9,856 nucleotides of DNA, taken from positions 1-9,856 of the forward strand of contig CANKZO010000074.1 of NCBI GenBank assembly GCA_947488485.1, written 5' to 3'. The DNA comes from Opitutia bacterium (GTDB lineage: Bacteria; Verrucomicrobiota; Verrucomicrobiae; Opitutales; UBA953). Positions 1 to 4,712 of the stretch are shown in pieces (the first letter of the stretch is position 1; each line of letters opens with the position of its first letter). The notes beneath the pieces are model-generated. The model was not told the origin of the DNA and searched no databases. It worked only from the letters and a program-made list of their open reading frames with translations. A program made the translations under genes and the position numbers.

Positions 1-239
1 AGGAAGCCCCTTCGCTCGGCAAGCCCGTGCTCGTCATGCGTGATAAGACCGAGCGCCCCGAAGGCCTCGCCGCCGGCACCAGTGAACTCGTCGGCACCGA
101 CTCCGCTCGCATCGTCGCCGCCGCCACTCGTCTGCTCACTGATTCCGCCGAATACGCCCGCCGCGCCCAGTTGCGTAATCCGTATGGGGATGGGACGGCC
201 GCCGCGAAGATCGCTCGGGTGATGGAAGAGGCGCTGTAA
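1..239 (+). CDS. wecB: Non-hydrolysing UDP-GlcNAc 2-epimerase family protein, C-terminal fragment
   Basis: Partial gene: the frame is open from the first complete codon (base 3) to the TAA at 237-239, about 78 residues. The fragment carries the family's C-terminal hallmarks: EAPSLGKPVLVMRDKTERPE (a glycine/proline loop followed by the R-D-x-T-E-R-P-E nucleotide-binding motif), then E-G-L-A-A-G-T, L-V-G-T-D and the closing N-P-Y-G-D-G. Family members interconvert UDP-GlcNAc and UDP-ManNAc in the cytoplasm through a 2-acetamidoglucal intermediate, supplying an amino-sugar precursor. The next gene resembles WbuB transferases, which often sit beside fnlC/wbjD, the WecB-like epimerase of UDP-L-FucNAc synthesis. 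This could therefore be an fnlC-type enzyme rather than classical WecB, and the C-terminus cannot decide. The family call is firm; the exact substrate and the symbol are uncertain. Confidence 0.9.
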   Translation, partial: EAPSLGKPVLVMRDKTERPEGLAAGTSELVGTDSARIVAAATRLLTDSAEYARRAQLRNPYGDGTAAAKIARVMEEAL

Positions 240-250
240 GCGCCGAGTAA

Positions 251-457
251 GTGCAAAAGTGCAAACCGGCCTGCGGCCTGTGCAAAGGTGCAAAAGTATT
301 TCAAGGGGTAGGGGTAGGGGTCGGGGCAGGCATACAACTCCAGCACCCGAATCGGGAATGTTTTTCCTACCCCAACCCCTGTCCCGACCCCTACCCCTAA
401 CGATTCACCTTTGCACTTTTGCACAGGAGCTCCGCTCCGATTTGCACCTTTGCACTG
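251..457 (+). repeat. Complete composite inverted element, copy 1 (epimerase/glycosyltransferase junction)
   Basis: Begins 11 bp after the epimerase stop and fills almost the whole gap to the next gene. The left arm (251-297) has four GTGCAAA heptamers starting at 251, 259, 280 and 288 around a GGCC-TGC-GGCC hairpin core. A G-rich tract (305-330) and a spacer follow. A C-rich tract (366-397) then reverse-complements the G tract: 311-330 pairs with 378-397 over 20 positions, one of them a G-U pair. The right arm (408-457) is an inverted copy of the left arm with core GGAGC-TCC-GCTCC. The whole region could fold into one long hairpin. Copies 2 and 3 lie at 4372-4649 and 9360-9623. No terminal direct duplication of flanking DNA was seen. 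Confidence 0.9.
305..326 (+). other. G-quadruplex-type tract in element copy 1
   Basis: Four runs of four G separated by the dinucleotides TA, TA and TC, which fits a canonical intramolecular G-quadruplex with 2-nt loops on the + (coding) strand and so potentially in the mRNA. The opposite side of the element (366-397) is C-rich and could base-pair with it, so quadruplex and long hairpin would be alternative structures. The sequence motif is certain; folding in the cell is inference. Confidence 0.7.
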
Positions 458-489
458 TCTTTAGTCCAGCCCTCAACGCTTCGCGTTTC

Positions 490-1719
490 GTGCGCCTCCT
501 CTACTTCCATCAGCATTTCGCGACCCCTCGGGGAGCGAGTGGCACGCGCTCTTATGAGTTCGCGCGGGCGCTGATCGCGCGCGGACATCAGGTGACCATC
601 ATCTGCGGGGCCCATGCGCAGAGTGGCTTGGAGTTGCCGTATGATGCTGCCCGCGGCTGGCATCGTGGAGACGTCGATGGCATCGACGTCATCTCGCTGC
701 CCTTAGCCTACGCGAACCGGGATGGTCTCGTGCGCAGGGGCTGGACCTTCCTTCGCTTCGCCCTCCGTTCCGTCCGGCTCGCGTTGCAGCTCGATTACGA
801 ACTCGCGTTCGCGACCTCGACGCCGATCACCTCGGTCATTCCTGGCCTCGCCGCCAAATGGTTCCGCGGCAAGCCGTTCGTCTTCGAAGTCCGCGACCTC
901 TGGCCCGAACTCCCCCGCGCCCTCGGTCTGCGCAATCCCTTCGTCCTCGGGGGCATGTCCCTCCTGGAATTCCTGGGCTACCGTTCCGCCGACGCGTGTA
1001 TTGGTCTTTCGCCGGGCATCGTCGATGGCATCCGCGCCCGGGCTGACGAACGCCTGCCGGTCACGATGATCCCTAATGGTTGCGACCTCGAGGTCTTCCA
1101 TCCCTCCAAGCGCGCCAAGCTCAGTCTGCCTGGCATCGGCCCGGATGACTTCGTCGCCGGTTTCACCGGCGCCCACGGTATCGCCAACGGACTCGATGCT
1201 TTGCTCGACGTCGCCGCCGAGCTCAAGCGCCGCGGAGATACCCGGGTGAAACTCGTCTTCATCGGTGACGGTAAGGAGAAGGAGCGCCTCGCCGCGGCTG
1301 CCGCCGAGCGCGGCCTGACCAATTGCCTCTTCTTCCCGCCGGTGCCCAAGGCTGAACTCGGTGCGATCACCGCCTCGCTGGACTGCGGACTCATGGTCTT
1401 GAAAGACGTCCCCGCCTTTTATCGCGGCACCTCGCCGAACAAGTTCTTCGACTATCTCGCCGCCGGCATCCCCGTCGTAAACAATTATCCCGGCTGGCTC
1501 GCCGGCCTCATCGGAGAGCATCAGTGCGGCGTTGTCGTGCCGCCCGGCGATGCGCCCGCTTTCGCCGACGCCTTGCAGCGTCTCGCCGCTGATCCAACCA
1601 GTTGCCGCGCCATGGGCGCCGCCGCCCGCGCCCTCGGCGAGAAAGAATTCGCCCGCCCCAAGCTTGCCGACCGTTTCGTCACCACGCTCGAAGCCACGGC
1701 CCGCCACCACCATGCTTAA
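490..1719 (+). CDS. WbuB-like family 4 glycosyltransferase
   Basis: Cytoplasmic, membrane-associated GT-B glycosyltransferase that should transfer a sugar from a nucleotide donor onto the lipid-linked repeat unit. With a GTG start at 490 it has 409 residues, a normal length for the family. The N-terminus L-L-Y-F-H-Q-H-F-A-T-P, followed by G-T-R-S-Y-E-F-A (donor-fold loop and first helix), is typical of WbuB-like enzymes. F-E-V-R-D-L-W-P-E is at 132-140, I-P-N-G-C-D at 194-199 opens the C-terminal Rossmann domain, and G-T-S-P-N-K-F-F-D-Y-L-A-A-G at 313-326 is the donor-binding signature, with Asp in the place of the second Glu of E-x7-E. The frame stays open upstream to 259, but that stretch is translated repeat element and lacks family similarity, so 490 is preferred although no Shine-Dalgarno is visible. 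WbuB relatives often transfer L-FucNAc; donor specificity here is inference. The gene overlaps the ACP gene by 8 bp. Confidence 0.88.
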   Translation: MRLLYFHQHFATPRGASGTRSYEFARALIARGHQVTIICGAHAQSGLELPYDAARGWHRGDVDGIDVISLPLAYANRDGLVRRGWTFLRFALRSVRLALQLDYELAFATSTPITSVIPGLAAKWFRGKPFVFEVRDLWPELPRALGLRNPFVLGGMSLLEFLGYRSADACIGLSPGIVDGIRARADERLPVTMIPNGCDLEVFHPSKRAKLSLPGIGPDDFVAGFTGAHGIANGLDALLDVAAELKRRGDTRVKLVFIGDGKEKERLAAAAAERGLTNCLFFPPVPKAELGAITASLDCGLMVLKDVPAFYRGTSPNKFFDYLAAGIPVVNNYPGWLAGLIGEHQCGVVVPPGDAPAFADALQRLAADPTSCRAMGAAARALGEKEFARPKLADRFVTTLEATARHHHA

Positions 1720-2008
1720 TCGCGAACAAGCCCTCGCCCTCGTGTTGCGTCGTCTCGCCGCGCTCGGCCGCGAACTCGGCAAGTCTGCCTTGGAGCAGGC
1801 CGACGAGCAGACCCGTCTGTTCGGTGAAGCCGCCGCGTTGGACAGCATCGGACTCGTCACCCTTATCGCGGATCTCGAAGAAGATATCCGCGTCGCCACC
1901 GGCAAGACCGTCACTCTGGCCGACGAAAAAGCCATGAGCCGACTCACTTCACCTTTCCGCCGTGTGGATTTATTGGCGGAGTATGTGGTGGAGATTGTAG
2001 CAAGATAA
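1712..2008 (+). CDS. Acyl carrier protein
   Basis: A 98-residue carrier protein whose Ser45, in the motif L-D-S-I-G-L-V (43-49), is the expected 4'-phosphopantetheine attachment site. It is preceded by L-F-G-E-A and followed by an acidic helix (L-I-A-D-L-E-E-D-I), as in ACP helix II. It would hold an acyl intermediate as a thioester for the ketosynthase, reductase and ligase genes of this locus. Its ATG lies inside the end of the glycosyltransferase gene (ATGCTTAA overlap), so the two are translationally coupled. The frame is also open further upstream, but only as a shadow of the transferase. It is somewhat longer than housekeeping AcpP (about 78 residues) and less acidic, which suits a pathway-specific carrier. 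It could serve an acyltransferase outside this window. Confidence is high for the fold and moderate for the role. Confidence 0.85.
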   Translation: MLNREQALALVLRRLAALGRELGKSALEQADEQTRLFGEAAALDSIGLVTLIADLEEDIRVATGKTVTLADEKAMSRLTSPFRRVDLLAEYVVEIVAR

Positions 2009-2011
2009 CAG

Positions 2012-2058
2012 GTGCAAAAGTGCAAACCGGCCTGCGGCCTGTGCAAAGGTGCAAAAGT
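2012..2058 (+). repeat. Left-arm-only copy of the GTGCAAA element (ACP/SDR junction)
   Basis: This copy begins 3 bp after the ACP stop codon. It is base-for-base the same 47-bp arm as 251-297: four GTGCAAA heptamers in two pairs with 8-bp spacing, flanking GGCC-TGC-GGCC. The G-rich tract and the inverted right arm found in complete copies are absent; a GGTGGCA repeat and a double hairpin follow instead. Confidence 0.9.
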
Positions 2059-2071
2059 GGCAGACATTCTC

Positions 2072-2105
2072 GGGTGGCAGGTGGCAGCCCCGGGTGGCAG
2101 GTGGC
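2072..2105 (+). repeat. GGTGGCA tandem repeat, two pairs
   Basis: The 14-mer GGGTGGCAGGTGGC occurs at 2072-2085 and again at 2092-2105, so four 7-bp GGTGGC(A/G) units are split by a short GCCCC-containing spacer. It occupies the place taken by the GAGTAT repeat arm in the related gap near 6106. No function is evident. Confidence 0.8.
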
Positions 2106-2109
2106 GGGA

Positions 2110-2186
2110 CTTGGGTAGGGATGCGATGACATCGCATCCGTTAGGCACCAGGGCGGACGCGATAGTGATCACGTCCCTACCTCAAG
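2110..2186 (+). repeat. REP/BIME-like double hairpin, copy 1
   Basis: Within the 68-bp core (2114-2181) a GTAG head at 2115-2118 is directly followed by a perfect inverted repeat, GGATGCGATG / CATCGCATCC (2119-2128 and 2130-2139). After a 15-nt linker comes a second hairpin (2155-2176, one C-A mismatch), which on the - strand is itself preceded directly by GTAG (2180-2177). The outer ends CTTG-GGTAGGGA and TCCCTACC-T-CAAG also pair, with one bulge. Two inverted hairpins, each with a GTAG head, is the architecture of bacterial interspersed mosaic elements mobilised by RAYT (TnpA-REP) transposases. The second copy at 6149-6225 differs at 2 of 68 core positions. It could also act as a structured mRNA spacer. 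Confidence 0.8.
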
Positions 2187-2195
2187 ACACCTAAC

Positions 2196-2218
2196 CCATA
2201 CTCGATACTCTCGTATGG
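2196..2218 (+). other. Small hairpin upstream of the SDR gene
   Basis: CCATAC and GTATGG form a 6-bp stem with an 11-nt loop. The loop and stem include fragments of the same ATACTC-type repeat that makes the long inverted arms near 6106 and 6252, so this is probably an eroded relative. It is followed by GAGCCTC-type repeats (about 2221-2236). No T-run follows, so it is not called a terminator. Confidence 0.45.
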
Positions 2219-2263
2219 TCTGAGCCTCCGAGCCTCTGGTCAACTAAGCCTCTCGTTTGTAAT

Positions 2264-2310
2264 CTCCCCTTGTCCACGTGCCCACGTGCCAACTTGTCCC
2301 CTAATCTAAA
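2264..2310 (+). promoter_or_regulatory. Conserved leader upstream of the SDR gene (possible operator)
   Basis: The 50 bases ending with the SDR ATG match the 50 bases ending with the KAS III ATG (9635-9684) at 45 positions without gaps. The block contains two CACGTG palindromes 8 bp apart (2275-2280 and 2283-2288), then CCAACTTGTCCCC and an A-rich run next to the start. Sharing by two acyl-pathway genes suggests a common operator or translational leader. It may instead be one more member of the patchwork repeats. No clear -35/-10 pair was found. Confidence 0.45.
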
Positions 2311-2997
2311 ATGAACACCGCTCTCATCACCGGCACTTCCCAAGGCCTCGGCCGTGCCTTGGCCGAACGCCTGCTCGCGGACGGTTGGACCGTGCATGGT
2401 TTCGCCCGTGGCGCGCAGGGCCTGGTTCATGCGAATTTCCATGGCCATGCCGTCGACGTCACGGATGAGGCGGCGGTCCGTGGTGCCGTCGCGACCATCG
2501 CCGAAGGCGGCCGCATCGATCTCCTGGTGAATAATGCCGGCGCGGCGTCCATGAACGCTTTGCTGCTGACGCCCGGCGAGACCGCCGAGCGGCTCATGCG
2601 CGTCAACTACCTCGGCACCTTCCATTGTCTGCAGGCTGTCGGCAAGGTCATGGTCCGTCAGCGTGCTGGTCGCATCGTCAACGTCACCACCGTTGCCGTG
2701 CCGCTCTCACTCGAAGGCGAGGCCGCCTATGTCGCCAGCAAAGCCGCCGTCGAGGCGCTGACGAAAGTCGCCGCCAAGGAGCTGGCCAGCCAAGGCGTCC
2801 GGGTCATGGCCATTGGTTTTGGTCCGGTGGACACCCGTTTGACCAGAGCTGTTCCTCGTACGGCGCTCGCTAAGATCAACGGCCAGATTTCACGTCCGGA
2901 CGGAACGACGATGGACCAAGCGGTCGAGTTCTTCATTTCACAGCTGCACTCGCCAGACTTCATCAGTGGGTCGGTGAGGTATCTGGGAGCCGTATAG
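2311..2997 (+). CDS. FabG-like short-chain dehydrogenase/reductase
   Basis: A 228-residue classical SDR with a single Rossmann domain. The cofactor-binding motif T-G-T-S-Q-G-L-G is at 7-14, N-N-A-G at 74-77 and the catalytic Y-V-A-S-K at 140-144 (Tyr140, Lys144). At the catalytic Ser position, 13 residues before the Tyr, there is Thr127 (V-N-V-T-T-V), a less usual but hydroxyl-bearing choice. With an ACP, an acyl ligase and a KAS III-type gene nearby, the likely job is NAD(P)H-dependent reduction of a 3-oxoacyl thioester to the 3-hydroxyacyl form. SDRs are also common as sugar-nucleotide modifiers, but those are usually longer extended-type proteins with T-G-x-x-G-x-x-G, so the acyl role is preferred. 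The ATG at 2311 starts directly at the family N-terminus (M-N-T-A-L-I-T-G). The ligase gene follows after 45 bp, probably in the same transcript. Confidence 0.85.
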   Translation: MNTALITGTSQGLGRALAERLLADGWTVHGFARGAQGLVHANFHGHAVDVTDEAAVRGAVATIAEGGRIDLLVNNAGAASMNALLLTPGETAERLMRVNYLGTFHCLQAVGKVMVRQRAGRIVNVTTVAVPLSLEGEAAYVASKAAVEALTKVAAKELASQGVRVMAIGFGPVDTRLTRAVPRTALAKINGQISRPDGTTMDQAVEFFISQLHSPDFISGSVRYLGAV

Positions 2998-3000
2998 TTC

Positions 3001-3023
3001 TGTCGCCGGCCACCCGCGCGACA
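3001..3023 (+). other. Weak hairpin in the SDR/ligase spacer
   Basis: TGTCGC (3001-3006) and GCGACA (3018-3023) can form a 6-bp stem with an 11-nt loop in the 45-bp gap between the SDR stop and the ligase start. There is no T-run, so termination is unlikely. This is one of the few gaps in the window without the GTGCAAA element. Confidence 0.35.
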
Positions 3024-3042
3024 AACATCGCCGAACTGACCC

Positions 3043-4365
3043 ATGTCTTTGATTTCACGATTCTCAACCTACGCTGCCAAGCCAGCCCTGGCTGGGTCAT
3101 GGGGTGTCGTCACCTATGAGGAGCTCGGCCAGATGGTGGGCGCGGCCCGCCACGAACTAGCCCAGCTAAAACTAGATCGTCCGACCGCCTTCGGTCTGAT
3201 CGGCGAACATGGTCCGGCCGCGACGGCTTGGCTCCTCGCCCTCGCCGAAGCCGGCCATTTCGTCGCGCCGCTTTCCGGCAACGCCGTCGAGCACCCCGCG
3301 AAACTCGCCCTCATCAACGCGCAGTGGATCGTCGTCGCGGAAGCCAAGGAATGGAAAACCTTCCCGCGGGTCGACGAGCCTTCCAGCCACTCGCTCTTCC
3401 GCCAGCTCGCGGAACAGAAGACCGCCGGCCTCATCCTCTTTTCCAGCGGCACCAGCGGAGCCCCCAAGGCCATGGTCCAGGATTTCGGCAAGTTGCTGGC
3501 GTCTTACGAATCACGGCATGAGAGCGACCTCGGGATGCTGGCACTCCTATGCTTCGATCACATCGGCGGGCTGAATACGCTCTTCAACACCTTGGCTGCG
3601 GGATCCTTGCTCGCTGTACCGGCCTCTCGTTCGCCGGCCGACGTCGCGGCCACCATCGCCCGTCACCGCGTCGCTGTTCTCCCGGCGTCGCCGACCTTCC
3701 TGAATCTCCTGCTCACGGCCGGCCTGACCGAGGACCTTTCCTCCCTGCGCGTCATCACCTACGGGACTGAGCCGATGCCCGAAAGCCTACTCGCCCGGCT
3801 CAAGGCTGCCTTCCCGCAGGTCCGCTTCATCCAGACTTTTGGCACGAGCGAGACCGGCATCACGCGGACCGAGAGCCCGGAGGGCGATTCGACCTTCTTG
3901 CGGTTCGAAGACCCGAATCTCGAATGGAAGGTCATCGATGACGAACTCTGGTTACGCAGCCGTACGCAGATCGCTGGCTATCTGAACGCCAGCAATGAAC
4001 GCTTCACCGCGGATGGCTGGTTCCGCACGGGCGACAAAGTGGAGCAGGGGCCTAACGGCACGCTGCGTATCCTTGGGCGCATGGGCGAGATGATCAATGT
4101 CGGCGGCGAGAAGCTCATGCCCGCCGAAGTCGAATCCGTCGTCCTTGGTATTCCGGGTGTCACCGATTGCCGGGCGCGTGGTGAGGCGAACGCCCTCACC
4201 GGCCAGACTGTCGTCGTGGACGTCGTCGCCACCGTCGCCGACCAGGAAGCCCTGCGCTCCGCCATTCGCACCGCCTGCCGCGAACGCCTCGCCCGCCATA
4301 AGATTCCGACCCGCATCACATTCGTCGCCTCCGTCAGCGGAGAGAGGATGAAGAAGACGCGCTGA
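3043..4365 (+). CDS. AMP-forming acyl ligase (ANL superfamily)
   Basis: A 440-residue adenylate-forming enzyme, shorter than the usual 500-560. Motifs in order: phosphate loop F-S-S-G-T-S-G-A-P-K at 133-142; F-G-T-S-E-T-G at 266-272 (the Y-G-x-T-E position); W-F-R-T-G-D ending at Asp331, which binds the ribose; hinge G-R-M-G-E-M-I-N-V-G-G-E-K at 345-357. It should activate a carboxylic acid with ATP and load it on the ACP phosphopantetheine or CoA. The C-terminal tip reads S-G-E-R-M-K-K-T-R and lacks the usual G-K of motif A10; Lys437 or Lys438 may supply the catalytic amine. Downstream of the ACP and SDR genes, it likely primes a small acyl pathway that decorates the polysaccharide. A standalone amino-acid activating domain is an alternative. 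No Shine-Dalgarno is visible at the ATG. Confidence 0.85.
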   Translation: MSLISRFSTYAAKPALAGSWGVVTYEELGQMVGAARHELAQLKLDRPTAFGLIGEHGPAATAWLLALAEAGHFVAPLSGNAVEHPAKLALINAQWIVVAEAKEWKTFPRVDEPSSHSLFRQLAEQKTAGLILFSSGTSGAPKAMVQDFGKLLASYESRHESDLGMLALLCFDHIGGLNTLFNTLAAGSLLAVPASRSPADVAATIARHRVAVLPASPTFLNLLLTAGLTEDLSSLRVITYGTEPMPESLLARLKAAFPQVRFIQTFGTSETGITRTESPEGDSTFLRFEDPNLEWKVIDDELWLRSRTQIAGYLNASNERFTADGWFRTGDKVEQGPNGTLRILGRMGEMINVGGEKLMPAEVESVVLGIPGVTDCRARGEANALTGQTVVVDVVATVADQEALRSAIRTACRERLARHKIPTRITFVASVSGERMKKTR

Positions 4366-4425
4366 CTATAGGTGCAAAAGTGCAAACCGGCCTACGGCCT
4401 GTGCAAAGGTGCAAAAGTATTTCAA

Positions 4426-4453
4426 GGGGTAGGGGTAGGGGTCGGGGCAGGGG
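4426..4453 (+). other. G-quadruplex-type tract in element copy 2
   Basis: Five runs of four G separated by TA, TA, TC and CA, one run more than copy 1. It fits a + strand intramolecular quadruplex with 2-nt loops and a spare run. It lies 61 bp downstream of the ligase stop codon, in the likely 3' untranslated mRNA. Confidence 0.7.
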
Positions 4454-4522
4454 TAGGCATACAACTACAGTACCCGAATCTGAGTTTACATATCTAGGGA
4501 CCAGTGACCTAAACCCGGCGGC

Positions 4523-4550
4523 TGAGACCTGAGACCTGAGACCTGAGACC
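4523..4550 (+). repeat. TGAGACC tandem repeat, four units
   Basis: Four perfect 7-bp TGAGACC units head to tail inside element copy 2, followed by TGAAAAG. The equivalent place in copy 3 (9510-9523) has only two units, the second altered to CGAGACC. The difference fits slipped-strand expansion or contraction. Confidence 0.9.
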
Positions 4551-4648
4551 TGAAAAGTTTTCTAGCCCCAGCCCTAGCTCTGGCTCGAGCCCTAAAAAAC
4601 CTTTGCACTTTTGCACAGGAGCTCTGCTCCGATTTGCACCTTTGCACT

Positions 4649-4679
4649 GCCTCTAGGCAGAGGCTCCGGCCAGCCGGCC
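4649..4679 (+). other. Paired small hairpins before the polymerase gene
   Basis: GCCTCT-AGGC-AGAGGC (4649-4664) is a perfect 6-bp stem with a 4-nt loop. It is followed by two CCGGCC copies (4666-4671 and 4674-4679) in which GGCC can pair with GGCC. The flank resembles that of element copy 3 (CACTGCCTCT, then AGGCTCC), where the stem is mostly lost. There is no T-run, so a terminator is not supported. Beyond it, to the GTG at 4713, only a TGATCAAC/CGATCAAC near-repeat is seen. Confidence 0.4.
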
Positions 4680-4712
4680 CACTGATCAACCGATCAACTT
4701 CATAGTCCACTC

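Larger units (their letters stand above)
4372..4649 (+). repeat. Complete composite inverted element, copy 2 (ligase/Wzy junction)
   Basis: Begins 6 bp after the ligase stop. Left arm 4372-4418 (one base, in the core hairpin loop, differs from copy 1), G-rich tract 4426-4453, spacer with a TGAGACC tandem, palindromic apex GAAAAGTTTTC at 4552-4562, a degenerate C-rich tract to about 4597, and inverted right arm 4600-4649. The layout and most of the sequence are shared with 9360-9623, and more distantly with 251-457. The C-rich side here has drifted (CCCCAGCCCTAGCTCTGG), so it pairs less well with the G tract than in copy 1. Confidence 0.9.

Noticed and set aside
251..297. CRISPR or integron attC interpretation of the GTGCAAA arms
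   Set aside because: There are no regularly spaced unique spacers and no Cas genes. The arms lack the paired R-box/L-box core sites (GTTRRRY-type) of attC sites, and no integrase is present in the window.
259..489. N-terminal extension of the glycosyltransferase reading frame (start at 259)
   Set aside because: The extra 77 residues are translated repeat element (arms and G/C tracts) without family similarity. The family N-terminus begins at the GTG at 490.
703..2172. Long open frame on the - strand (489 codons)
   Set aside because: It lies antisense to the glycosyltransferase and ACP genes, which have clear motifs. It is a GC-rich codon shadow and its start end runs through repeat DNA.
4552..4600. 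Rho-independent terminator at the apex and A-rich stretch of element copy 2
   Set aside because: The GAAAAGTTTTC palindrome is AT-only and the GC stems nearby are not followed by a T-run on either strand in a convincing position.
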